Part shown: positions 44,718-52,555 of the stretch, one piece after another
Layout: every line of letters begins with the position of its first letter
Numbering within the stretch: the first letter of the stretch is position 1
NCBI GenBank assembly: GCA_963833235.1
Contig: CAWHXG010000001.1
Location: 496,001 to 560,000 of the forward strand
Length of the DNA: 64,000 nucleotides
Direction: 5' to 3'
Origin: CAWHXG01 sp963833235
GTDB taxonomy: Bacteria > Pseudomonadota > Alphaproteobacteria > Rhodobacterales > Rhodobacteraceae
Program-made: the position numbers and the translations under genes
Notes under the pieces: generated by a model
Database searches by the model: none
What the model was told of the DNA's origin: nothing
What the model saw: only the letters and a program-made list of their open reading frames with translations

Positions 44718-44746
44718 TTGACAAAACTGCCGGGTCTGGCACGTTC
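44718..44746 (+). promoter_or_regulatory. candidate promoter of the leader-like transcript
   Basis: TTGACA (44718-44723), a 17-base spacer and ACGTTC (44741-44746). The -35 box is perfect, the -10 poor. It lies between yhhQ and the mini-ORF and would start RNA near 44752. Confidence 0.4.
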
Positions 44747-44763
44747 GGATCAGTGGAAACAAA

Positions 44764-44838
44764 ATGGAAGGAGGTGATCCAGTGATCAGAGTCGCATTGG
44801 AGAACGGCGTCGGGACAGCTTCGGAGGCCGCCCGCTGA
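44764..44838 (+). CDS. 24-codon mini-ORF with an extreme internal Shine-Dalgarno
   Basis: Reads MEGGDPVIRV...ASEAAR from ATG 44764; the more likely start is the in-frame GTG at 44782 (18 residues, MIRVALENGVGTASEAAR). Bases 44768-44782 (AAGGAGGTGATCCAG) are perfectly complementary to the 3' end of 16S rRNA over 15 bases, with GGAGG 7 bases before the GTG. A terminator follows at 44910 and then arfB. No family is recognised. It may be a leader peptide, a microprotein or the anchor of a small RNA. Confidence 0.45.
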   Translation: MEGGDPVIRVALENGVGTASEAAR

Positions 44839-44909
44839 GGCAGCCCTGAGCGGCGCATGCCGCCGAAGTTGGCGAACGGCCTGACCGTGCCGCCTCCCAT
44901 ATGTCTCGG

Positions 44910-44942
44910 AAAGGTCGCCCGCTGGGCGGCCTTTCTCTTTCT
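44910..44942 (+). terminator. rho-independent terminator between the mini-ORF and arfB
   Basis: Eleven-pair stem AAAGGTCGCCC (44910-44920) / GGGCGGCCTTT (44924-44934) with one G-U pair and a GCT loop, followed by CTCTTTCT. The 5' arm sequence GGTCGCCCGCTG (44913-44924) is nearly repeated upstream as GGCCGCCCGCTG (44826-44837) over the last codons and stop of the mini-ORF, so an alternative pairing with the 3' arm is possible. Confidence 0.8.
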
Positions 44943-45035
44943 AGAGCTCCGATCCGCCATCGTCCGGGCCCATGCGGTTGCGCCAGCCCCGGTTTGGCGG
45001 CATCACGAAACCCTCGCATCTGGAAGGGGCCGCTT

Positions 45036-45458
45036 GTGCTGCGGATCACGCCCGACATCGCCGTGCAGGATTGGGAGCTGACCGAGAGCTTCGTGCGGGC
45101 CTCCGGCCCCGGCGGGCAGAACGTCAACAAGGTGGCGACGGCGGTCGAATTGCGCTTCGAGGCCGGGCGCAGTCCGAACCTGACGCAGCCCGTCAAGGCT
45201 CGGCTGAAACGCCTCGCCGGGCGCCGCTGGACCGATGAGGGTGCGCTGGTGCTGCGGGTGGAAGAGACCCGCAGCCAGGCCCGAAACCGTGAGATCGCGC
45301 GGCAAAGGCTGATCGAGCTGATCCGCCAGGCCAGCGTCGCCCCCCGGCGCCGCGTGCCGACCCGTCCGACCCGCGGCAGCGTCAAGAGGCGGCTGGACGG
45401 CAAGGCGCGCCGCGGAACGGTGAAGGCGCTCCGGGGGTCCGTCGATGACGACATCTGA
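45036..45458 (+). CDS. arfB: ArfB (YaeJ), ribosome-rescue peptidyl-tRNA hydrolase
   Basis: 140 residues from a GTG with GGAAGGGG upstream. The release-factor catalytic motif is SGPGGQNVNKVATAVELRF; the family helix NREIARQRLIELI follows, and the C-terminal tail is very basic (RRRVPTRPTRGSVKRRLDGKARR), the part that enters the empty mRNA channel of stalled ribosomes. It frees ribosomes stuck at the 3' end of broken mRNAs. It lies 94 bases after the leader terminator and overlaps the next gene by 14 bases. Confidence 0.93.
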   Translation: MLRITPDIAVQDWELTESFVRASGPGGQNVNKVATAVELRFEAGRSPNLTQPVKARLKRLAGRRWTDEGALVLRVEETRSQARNREIARQRLIELIRQASVAPRRRVPTRPTRGSVKRRLDGKARRGTVKALRGSVDDDI

Positions 45459-46794
45459 GGCCGGGGCCGTGGGGCGGGCGGCGGATGCCTTCGGCGAGGA
45501 TATTTTCGGAACATCGAAGGGGCGGGCGCCGGACCCGAAGCTTGAGCTGATGGCGCGGCGCGACCGGCTGATGGGGCCGAACGTGCCGACCTTCTACGAG
45601 ACGCCGGTGCATCTGGTGCGGGGCAGCGGGGTCTGGCTGTGGGACGCTGCGGGGCGCCGTTATCTGGACGCCTACAACAACGTGCCGCATGTGGGGCATT
45701 GCCACCCGGCGGTGACGGCGGCCATCGCCCGCCAAGCGGGCCAGCTGAACACCCACACCCGCTATCTTCACGAGGGGCTCCTCGACTACATCGAGCGCCT
45801 CACGAGCACGCTGGGCCACGGCCTGAGCCAGATGATCCTGACCTGCACCGGTTCGGAGGCCAACGATGTGGCGCTGCGCATGGCGCTGGCGGCGACCGGC
45901 AAGCGCGGCGTGATCGCCACCGATACCACCTATCACGGCAACACCACCGCCACCGCGCAGCTGTCCACGCGGCGGCCACCGGTGGGCGGCTATCCGGATC
46001 ACGTGCGCTTGATCCCGGCGCCGGAGGGGCGGGCGCCCGGCGGTGGCGCAGCCTTCGCGGAAGGAATGCGACGGGCGATCGCGGAGCTCGAGGCGGCCGG
46101 CCACGGCGCGGGCGCCTTCATCTTCTGCCCGGTCTTCGCCAACGAGGGGCTGCCCGGCATCGCCCCGGCCTTCCTCGATCCCGCTGCCGCCCTCATTCGC
46201 GCGGCGGGGGGCCTGCTGATCGCCGACGAAGTGCAGCCGGGCTTCGGCCGGATCGGCAGCGATTTCTGGGGGCACGACTGGCTGGGCGTCGCCCCCGACG
46301 TGGTGACGATGGGCAAGCCGATGGGCAACGGGCACCCCATCGCAGGGGTCGCCGCGCGGCCCGAGGTGATGGCCGCGTTCCGTGGGGCTTTCGGCTATTT
46401 CAACACGTTCGGCGGCAACCCTGTGAGTTGTGCGGCGGGAATGGCGGTGCTCGACGTGATCGAGGCGGAGGGGCTGCAAAACAATGCCGCGGCCATCGGC
46501 GCACGGCTTCTGGCAGGTCTGCACGCCCTGCGCCACCCCTTCATCGGTCGGGCGCACGGTCTGGGCCTGCTGCTGGCGCTGGACTTCACCGGGCCGGACG
46601 GAACCGCGGCGAGCGGCGGCCCGGTGGCGAATTCCGTTGTCGAGGGGCTGCTGGCGCGGGGCATCCTGACCGGGCGGATCGGGCGGCACATGAACGTGCT
46701 GAAGATGCGCCCGCCGCTCTGCTTCGGCGCGGAGCATGCCGACCTGCTGCTGGCGTCGCTTGCCGAGGTGCTGGCCGAGATGCCCGGTGGGTGA
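45445..46794 (+). CDS. class III PLP enzyme, ETNPPL/PHYKPL-like phospho-lyase
   Basis: 449 residues, fold type I. PLP lysine is Lys291 in VTMGKPMGNGHP; aspartate in LLIADEVQPGFGR. The stretch YNNVPHVGHCHP, LNTHTRYLH and TCTGSEANDVALRMA closely matches the eukaryotic phospho-lyases that split phosphoethanolamine or 5-phosphohydroxylysine into ammonia, phosphate and an aldehyde, rather than ordinary transaminases. The next gene is an APH-type kinase, which could supply the phosphorylated substrate. The start at 45445 overlaps arfB; a later start (MARRDRLMGPN) would give the conserved N-terminus and avoid a repeat-like stretch at 45499-45519. Confidence 0.82.
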   Translation: MTTSEAGAVGRAADAFGEDIFGTSKGRAPDPKLELMARRDRLMGPNVPTFYETPVHLVRGSGVWLWDAAGRRYLDAYNNVPHVGHCHPAVTAAIARQAGQLNTHTRYLHEGLLDYIERLTSTLGHGLSQMILTCTGSEANDVALRMALAATGKRGVIATDTTYHGNTTATAQLSTRRPPVGGYPDHVRLIPAPEGRAPGGGAAFAEGMRRAIAELEAAGHGAGAFIFCPVFANEGLPGIAPAFLDPAAALIRAAGGLLIADEVQPGFGRIGSDFWGHDWLGVAPDVVTMGKPMGNGHPIAGVAARPEVMAAFRGAFGYFNTFGGNPVSCAAGMAVLDVIEAEGLQNNAAAIGARLLAGLHALRHPFIGRAHGLGLLLALDFTGPDGTAASGGPVANSVVEGLLARGILTGRIGRHMNVLKMRPPLCFGAEHADLLLASLAEVLAEMPGG

Positions 46795-47740
46795 GGACGA
46801 GGACCTGATCGGCCAGGCGGCCCGGGCGGCGCGCGCCTGGGGCGGCCTCCGCGGTGCGCCGCGCCTGGTGCATGCCCGCGAGAACGCCGTGTTCGATCTG
46901 CGCCTGGAGGATGGGCGCCGCGCCGCCCTGCGGCTGCATCGCGGCGGATACAGAGCCGCCGGGGCGATCCGCGACGAGCTGCGGCTGTGCGAGGCGCTGG
47001 CCGATGCCGGATTCGCCTGCCCCTGGCCGTTGCGCACAACGGCGGGCGCGTTCATCGCGGCCGAACCGGGCACGCCCGTGGCCTCGATGGTGCAATGGAT
47101 CGACGCGCCGACACTGGCCGGGGTCGAGTCGCCAGAGGCGCGGCTGAGCGTCTATCGCAGCCTCGGGCGGCTCCTCGCCGATCTGCACCTGACGGCCGAT
47201 GCCGTGGCGCCCGACGATCTCGAGCGCCCGGCATGGGACGTCGCGGGCCTCTGCAGCCCCGAGGCGCCGCTTTGGGGGCGGTTCTGGGAGAACCCCGCCC
47301 TGAGCGGCGACGAGGCCGCGCTGCTGAGGCGCGCGCGGGATGCGGCGGCCGCCCGGCTGGGCGAGATCGGGACCCGTGGAATGGGGCTGATCCATGCCGA
47401 CGTGCTGCTGGAGAACGTGCTTGTCCAGAACCGCCAGCTCTACCTGATCGACTTCGACGATTGCGGCTGGGGATACCGAGGCTACGACCTGGCCACCGCG
47501 CTGATCCAGCATCACGGCAGCCCCGAACTTCCGGCCCTCACGGAGGCCCTGGTGGAAGGCTACCTCGCCGGTGAGGGGGCCTTTTCGGCAAAGGACGGGG
47601 AAGACCTGCCGCTCTTCATGATGCTGCGGGCTCTGGCCTCGGCGGGTTGGGTAATGGGGCGCCTTCCGCAAAGCGACCCCCGGACAGCGGCCTATGCAGA
47701 GCGCGCGGTTGCGCTGGCCGGAAGCTGGCTGGACCGGTAG
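46787..47740 (+). CDS. aminoglycoside-phosphotransferase-fold small-molecule kinase
   Basis: 317 residues from a GTG overlapping the previous stop by 8 bases. Kinase motifs: the catalytic loop GLIHADVLLENVLV (HxDxxxxN) and metal-binding LIDFDDCGWGYRGYDLA. The N-lobe has RLVHARENAVFDLRLEDGRRAALRLHR. Members of this fold include choline/ethanolamine, homoserine and hydroxylysine kinases. Being coupled to a phospho-lyase-like gene, it most likely phosphorylates the hydroxyl of an amino alcohol or hydroxy-amino acid. The exact substrate cannot be read from sequence. Confidence 0.85.
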   Translation: MGEDEDLIGQAARAARAWGGLRGAPRLVHARENAVFDLRLEDGRRAALRLHRGGYRAAGAIRDELRLCEALADAGFACPWPLRTTAGAFIAAEPGTPVASMVQWIDAPTLAGVESPEARLSVYRSLGRLLADLHLTADAVAPDDLERPAWDVAGLCSPEAPLWGRFWENPALSGDEAALLRRARDAAAARLGEIGTRGMGLIHADVLLENVLVQNRQLYLIDFDDCGWGYRGYDLATALIQHHGSPELPALTEALVEGYLAGEGAFSAKDGEDLPLFMMLRALASAGWVMGRLPQSDPRTAAYAERAVALAGSWLDR

Positions 47741-47785
47741 CGCAGGCCGTACCTTGGGCGGGGCCGCGTACGCACGCGACCCGCG

Positions 47786-49078
47786 TCAGACGACCACCGG
47801 CTGCGGCACCTGCGCGCCGACCTCGAAGACCTTGCGGTAGCGTTCCACCTCCGCCTTCGGCCCCATCGCCTTCAGCGGGTTGTCGGAAAGCTTCACGGTC
47901 GGCCGCCCGTTCGCCGAAACCGCCTTGCACACCAGGCTGAACGGCGCCAGCGCATCGCCGGGCACGAGGCCGCGGAAATCGTTGGTCAGAAGCGTTCCCC
48001 ACCCGAAGCTCACCCGCACCCGCCCGGCGAACTGGGCGTGCAGCGCCAGCATCTTGTCCACGTCGAGCCCGTCCGAGAAGATCACCAGCTTCGCTGCCGG
48101 GTCCTCGCCGCGGGCGCGCCACCAGCGGATCGCGGTCTCGGCCCCCTCGGCCGGATCGCCGCTGTCGATCCGAATGCCCGTCCAACCGGCAAGCCAGTCG
48201 GGCGCCTGCGCCAGGAACTGGGCGGTGCCATAGGTATCGGGCAGGATCACCCGCAGGTTGCCGTCGTGCTCTTCGTGCCAATCGGCCAGCACCCGGTAGG
48301 GAGCGTCGCGCAGGGCGGCGTCGTCATCGGCCAAGGCGGAGTAGACCATCGGCAGCTCGTGGGCGTTCGTGCCGATCGCCTCGACCTCGCGGCGCATGGC
48401 GATCAGGCAGTTCGACGTGCCGGTGAACTTGTCGCCCAGCCCCTCCTGCATGGCTTGTACGCACCAATCCTGCCACATGAACGAATGCCGCCGCCTTGTC
48501 CCGAAATCGGCGACCCGCAGTCCATCGGCCTCGCGCAGGCGCTCTATCTTCTCCCACAGCTTGGTCATCGCGCGGGCATAGAGCACCTGCAGCTCGAACC
48601 GGCCCATCCCCGCCAGAACCCGTCGCCCGCGCAGCTCCATCAGGATCGCCAGCGCCGGGATCTCCCACAGCATCACCTCGGGCCAGAGCCCCTCGAACGT
48701 CAGCTCGTACTGCCCGTCGCGCTTCTCCAGCTGATAGGGCGGCAGTCGCAGACCCTCGAACCAGTCCATGAAATCGGGGCGGAACATCTGCCGCTTGCCA
48801 TAAAAGGTATTGCCCCGCATCCAGGTGGATTCCCCCCGGCTGAGCGACAGCGAGCGAACATGATCCAGCTGCTCGCGCAGTTCGCCGTCGTCGATCAGGT
48901 CGGCCAGACGCACCTCCGTGGTGCGGTTGATCAGGCTGAAGGTCACGGTCGTATCGGGCCGGTTGCGGAAAATCGACTGGCACATCAGCAACTTGTAGAA
49001 GTCGGTGTCGATCAGCGAGCGGACGATGGGGTCGATCTTCCATTTGTGGTTGTAGACCCGGCTGGCGATATCGGCCAT
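47786..49078 (-). CDS. pncB: PncB, nicotinate phosphoribosyltransferase
   Basis: 430 residues. Forms nicotinate mononucleotide in NAD salvage. Motifs: SLIDTDFYKLLMCQ, FGTRRRHSFMWQDWCVQAM, FTGTSNCLIAMR, LPDTYGTAQFL, IRIDSGDPAEGAE, ISDGLD-like IFSDGLDVDKM and VSFGWGTLLTNDF. The start is ATG 49078, 9 bases after the pncA stop, so the gene is cotranscribed with pncA. Confidence 0.96.
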   Translation of the reverse strand: MADIASRVYNHKWKIDPIVRSLIDTDFYKLLMCQSIFRNRPDTTVTFSLINRTTEVRLADLIDDGELREQLDHVRSLSLSRGESTWMRGNTFYGKRQMFRPDFMDWFEGLRLPPYQLEKRDGQYELTFEGLWPEVMLWEIPALAILMELRGRRVLAGMGRFELQVLYARAMTKLWEKIERLREADGLRVADFGTRRRHSFMWQDWCVQAMQEGLGDKFTGTSNCLIAMRREVEAIGTNAHELPMVYSALADDDAALRDAPYRVLADWHEEHDGNLRVILPDTYGTAQFLAQAPDWLAGWTGIRIDSGDPAEGAETAIRWWRARGEDPAAKLVIFSDGLDVDKMLALHAQFAGRVRVSFGWGTLLTNDFRGLVPGDALAPFSLVCKAVSANGRPTVKLSDNPLKAMGPKAEVERYRKVFEVGAQVPQPVVV

Positions 49079-49087
49079 GCGCCCGCC

Positions 49088-49696
49088 TCAGTCCCGCAGG
49101 GCGATAGCGGCGGCCAGCATTGCGGTGCGCGCCCGTACCCGCGAGCCTTGCACGTCGATGGCCTTGCACAACTCGGTACGCACCTCCGTGCGGAAGCCCA
49201 GCTTCGCCGCGTCGAGCGCCGAGTAGTTGACGCAATAGTCGAACGCGAGGCCCACGAACGTCACCGCTTCCACCCCACGATTGCGAAGGTAGCCCTCCAG
49301 CCCGGTCGGCGTCGTGTGGTCGTTCTCGAAGAAGGCCGAATAGCTGTCGACCTTCCGGCGGAACCCCTTGCGCAGGATCAGATCGGCGCGGTCCATATCG
49401 AGATCGGGATGGAAGGCGGCGCCCGCGCTGCCCTGAATGCAATGGTCGGGCCAGAGCACTTGCGGCCCGTAGGGCATCTCTATCACGTCCATCGGAGCAT
49501 GGCCGCGGTGTTGCGACGCGAACGAGGAATGGCCCGCAGGATGCCAATCCTGGCTGAGCACGACCATTTCGAACTCGCTCATGAAGGTGTTGATCGGCCC
49601 GACGAGCGTGTCGCCTCCGGCCACCGCCAGCGCGCCGCCGGGGCAGAAGTCGTTCTGCATGTCGATCACGATCAGGGCGTCGGTTGCAGGGCGCAT
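49088..49696 (-). CDS. pncA: PncA, nicotinamidase
   Basis: 202 residues. Deamidates nicotinamide to nicotinate, the substrate of PncB. The catalytic triad is visible: Asp in IVIDMQNDFCPGGAL, Lys in LILRKGF and Cys in GLAFDYCVNYSALDA; metal site DWHPAGHSSF. First gene of the pncA-pncB pair. Divergent from trhO over about 115 bases. Confidence 0.96.
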   Translation of the reverse strand: MRPATDALIVIDMQNDFCPGGALAVAGGDTLVGPINTFMSEFEMVVLSQDWHPAGHSSFASQHRGHAPMDVIEMPYGPQVLWPDHCIQGSAGAAFHPDLDMDRADLILRKGFRRKVDSYSAFFENDHTTPTGLEGYLRNRGVEAVTFVGLAFDYCVNYSALDAAKLGFRTEVRTELCKAIDVQGSRVRARTAMLAAAIALRD

Positions 49697-49812
49697 CGGC
49701 GTGTTCCGTCTGGGTCGGCCCGCCTTCGGTAAGCATGGGGTCGGAAGGCGTCAACCATCTGTGCGAAACCGGCTCTTGCTCTGGCCCCGGCGGGGTGGGT
49801 AAGGGACCGGCC

Positions 49813-50730
49813 ATGCCACAGGTCGCCGCCTTCTACCGCTTCACGCCCTTCGCCGAACCCGGGCGGCTATGCACGCCGCTCCTCGAGGCGTGCCAAAATG
49901 CCGGCGTGACCGGTACGATCCTGCTGGCCCCTGAGGGCGTGAACGGCACGATCTCCGGCGATGAAGACGGCCTGATCGTGGCAATCCTCGCCCTCCGCGC
50001 GCTGCCGGGCTGCGCCGATCTGCAGCCCCGCATGTCGTGGGCCGAGGAACCGCCGTTCGGGGCGCTGAAGGTGCGGCTGAAGCGCGAGATCGTCACCATG
50101 GGGCAGCCGGGGCTCGATCCGATTAGCGGAACCGGCGCTTATATCGCGCCGGCGAACTGGAACGCACTGGTCGACGACCCCGGCACCGTTCTGATCGACA
50201 CGCGCAACGCCTACGAGATCGCCATTGGCACCTTCCGCGGCGCGGTCGATCCCGGAACGGAGGCGTTCGGCGACTTTCCCGTCTGGTGGCGGGCCGAGGG
50301 TGCCCGCTTCGCCGGCAAGCGGGTCGCGATGTTCTGCACCGGCGGGATCCGCTGCGAGAAATCCACCGCCTTCCTTCGCGCCGAGGGCATCGACGACGTC
50401 GTGCACCTGCGCGGCGGGATCCTCGCCTATCTCGAAGACGTGCCGGAGGCCGATAGCCGCTGGGACGGCGCGTGCTTCGTCTTTGACGGGCGGGTCTCCG
50501 TTGGGCACGGGTTGCGCCAGGGTCCGCACGGCCTCTGCCATGCCTGCCGCCGCCCCGTCGGGCCCGAAGACCGCCAGCGCCCCGAATGGGAAGAGGGCGT
50601 GGCCTGCCATAACTGCGCCGACCGCACAAGCCGGGCCGACAAGGCCCGCTTTCGCCAGCGGATGATCCAGATGCACCTGGCGAAGCGGCGCGGGCAGCGC
50701 CACCTAGGCGCCGGCGCGGCACCCGCATGA
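49813..50730 (+). CDS. trhO: TrhO, rhodanese-type tRNA uridine-34 hydroxylase
   Basis: 305 residues. Forms 5-hydroxyuridine at the wobble position of some tRNAs with oxygen. Markers: N-terminal ferredoxin-like domain (GVTGTILLAPEGVNGTISG), VRLKREIVTMG, rhodanese domain DTRNAYEIAIGTF, catalytic Cys175 in MFCTGGIRCEKSTAF, HLRGGILAYLE, and the C-terminal zinc-type cysteines CHACRRP and CHNCADR. ATG 49813 gives the normal N-terminus. The next gene overlaps its stop by 4 bases. Confidence 0.95.
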   Translation: MPQVAAFYRFTPFAEPGRLCTPLLEACQNAGVTGTILLAPEGVNGTISGDEDGLIVAILALRALPGCADLQPRMSWAEEPPFGALKVRLKREIVTMGQPGLDPISGTGAYIAPANWNALVDDPGTVLIDTRNAYEIAIGTFRGAVDPGTEAFGDFPVWWRAEGARFAGKRVAMFCTGGIRCEKSTAFLRAEGIDDVVHLRGGILAYLEDVPEADSRWDGACFVFDGRVSVGHGLRQGPHGLCHACRRPVGPEDRQRPEWEEGVACHNCADRTSRADKARFRQRMIQMHLAKRRGQRHLGAGAAPA

Positions 50731-51608
50731 CGGGTCATCTGCTCTCCATCGGGCATGGCTACAGCGCGCGGGCTTTGGCGGCGCAGCTGCTGGCACGGGG
50801 CTGGGCGATTACCGGTACCACCCGCTCGCCGGAGAAGGCGAAGGCCATCGCGGCAACCGGGGTGACCCCGCTGATCTGGCCAGGCGGGCCGCCGCTGGCG
50901 GAAGCGCTGGCCCGGGCGACGCATTTGCTCGTCTCCGCCGGGCCCGGCGAGGCGGGCGACCCGCTGCTGGCGGATCACCGAGCGGAGTTGGCAGCCGCCG
51001 CGCCGCATCTGGCTTGGGCCGGCTATCTCTCAACAACCGGGGTCTACGGAGATCATGAGGGCGCCTGGGTCGACGAGGAGACGCCGCTGACCCCCGCCAC
51101 CCGCCGCGGCCAGCAGCGCGTGGAGGCCGAGGCCGCATGGCGGGCGCTTGCCGACGAGGCCGGCCTGGCGCTGCACATCTTCCGCCTCGCCGGCATCTAC
51201 GGCCCCGGTCGCGGCCCCTTCGCCAAGGTCCGCGACGGCACCGCCCGCCGGATCTTGAAGCCCGGCCAGGTCTTCAGCCGCACCCACGTGGATGATATCG
51301 CCCGCGTGCTGGAAGCCTCCATCGCCCGCCCCGACCCTGGCGCGATCTACAACGTCTGCGACGACGACCCCGCCCCGCCGCAGGACGTGATCGCCTACGC
51401 AGCCAGGCTCCTCGGCATGCCCCCGCCACCGGAAGTGCCGTTCGAGGAGGCCGAGATGTCGGACATGGCGCGCAGCTTCTACGCCGAAAGCAAGAGGGTG
51501 CGGAACGACCGGATCAAGCTGGAGCTGGGGGTGGAGCTGATCTACCCGACCTACAGATCGGGGCTCTCGGCGCTGCTGGCCTCGGAAGAGGACACCTCGA
51601 CGAAATAG
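50727..51608 (+). CDS. SDR-family NAD(P)-dependent epimerase-like protein
   Basis: 293 residues. Atypical dinucleotide motif SIGHGYSARALAAQL at the N-terminus, STTGVYGDHEGAWVDE and the HIFRLAGIYGPGRGPF stretch mark the extended/atypical SDR group (YeeZ-like). Substrate unknown. The start overlaps trhO (ATGA). The last 20 residues (EEDTSTK end) run 58 bases into the convergent Mrr gene, which suggests the original end was replaced when that gene arrived. Confidence 0.85.
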   Translation: MTGHLLSIGHGYSARALAAQLLARGWAITGTTRSPEKAKAIAATGVTPLIWPGGPPLAEALARATHLLVSAGPGEAGDPLLADHRAELAAAAPHLAWAGYLSTTGVYGDHEGAWVDEETPLTPATRRGQQRVEAEAAWRALADEAGLALHIFRLAGIYGPGRGPFAKVRDGTARRILKPGQVFSRTHVDDIARVLEASIARPDPGAIYNVCDDDPAPPQDVIAYAARLLGMPPPPEVPFEEAEMSDMARSFYAESKRVRNDRIKLELGVELIYPTYRSGLSALLASEEDTSTK

Positions 51609-52555
51609 TCTTCGTCCACGGATTTGATGGTGTAGCTCTGTCGTGTGCGGACGCCCACGTCGTGGGCGATCATCAGGCGGACCAGGCGTTGACCGTCGAT
51701 CAACACAAGCCTCTGCTGTACGCGATCGGCATACGCTTTCGCGTCTGAGGAAAAGGATGACGTCGTAACAAAAACGCCCTTGTTGGCGCCCTCTCCCGTC
51801 AATGAGCCAATGAACTGTTGAATTGCCGGCCTGCCGACCGTGTTGTGAGATGCGTAGCACTTGGCCTGAATGTAAACGGCATCGAGGCCCAACCGGTCCT
51901 CATTTACGATCCCGTCAATCCCGCCATCTCCCGATCGTCCCAGACGCTCGGCCATGGACGTATCACCACCGCCATATCCCATGGCCAAAAGCAGATCGAC
52001 GATAAGCTGCTCAAAGCGTGCTGGGTTGGTGGCGTAAGACCTCGTGATCCTCAGAAGCTCTTCTGCCAGGTCATCCATCATTTCCCTGTGAGCCTGTAGG
52101 ATGCGTTCGTCCGGCGTCCCGTCCGCCAAGTCGCCCTTTCCCATACGCTGGGGTTCTTCGTGTTCATCCAAGGACGCTGCGCTACCCTCCGCATTCGTCG
52201 AACTACTCCCTGAGGTCCGCCATTCGTCGAACCCCTCAAATCGGCTCAGGGTATTGTTGTCGATCGGTCCCGGAGTATCCCGCAGAAGCTGGAGACCCCG
52301 CGGTGTGATCCTGTGAACGCCCCGGCTTACAGGCTCTGTCATGCCTGCCTTGCCCAGGTAGGTTCGCGCCCAATGTACACGATCAAGAATATAGGTCTTC
52401 TTTCCGCTCGGATGACGCAGTTCCCGATCTTCCTCGGATAGCTTCATCCGGTCGGCGATCAGGGGAACGAGATCGGTGATCCGAGCTTCGCTTTTGGCCA
52501 GCTCTTCAAGCAGTGGACGCATCAACTCCTGATAGCTCGGAATTGGGACCTTCAC
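51551..52555 (-). CDS. mrr: Mrr-type (type IV) restriction endonuclease
   Basis: 334 residues. N-terminal winged-helix Mrr_N (PSYQELMRPLLEELAKSE, then HWARTYLGKAGM and RGVHRITPRG), a low-complexity linker (about 110-145), and a C-terminal Mrr_cat nuclease domain with FEQLIVDLLLAMGYGG, catalytic DGGIDGIV and IQAKCY (D...QxK). Mrr enzymes cut methylated foreign DNA and need no partner methyltransferase; none is nearby. Base composition is visibly less GC rich than in neighbours. The GTG start overlaps the dxs stop (GTGA), and the 3' end overlaps the SDR gene, so it fills the dxs-SDR gap exactly. Signs of transfer. Confidence 0.9.
   Translation of the reverse strand: MKVPIPSYQELMRPLLEELAKSEARITDLVPLIADRMKLSEEDRELRHPSGKKTYILDRVHWARTYLGKAGMTEPVSRGVHRITPRGLQLLRDTPGPIDNNTLSRFEGFDEWRTSGSSSTNAEGSAASLDEHEEPQRMGKGDLADGTPDERILQAHREMMDDLAEELLRITRSYATNPARFEQLIVDLLLAMGYGGGDTSMAERLGRSGDGGIDGIVNEDRLGLDAVYIQAKCYASHNTVGRPAIQQFIGSLTGEGANKGVFVTTSSFSSDAKAYADRVQQRLVLIDGQRLVRLMIAHDVGVRTRQSYTIKSVDEDYFVEVSSSEASSAESPDL

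Noticed and set aside
44768..44782. Minus strand reads CTGGATCACCTCCTT, the end of a 16S rRNA gene
   Set aside because: The flanking bases on both sides do not continue into 16S sequence, so it is not an rRNA fragment; it fits better as a Shine-Dalgarno-type element on the plus strand.
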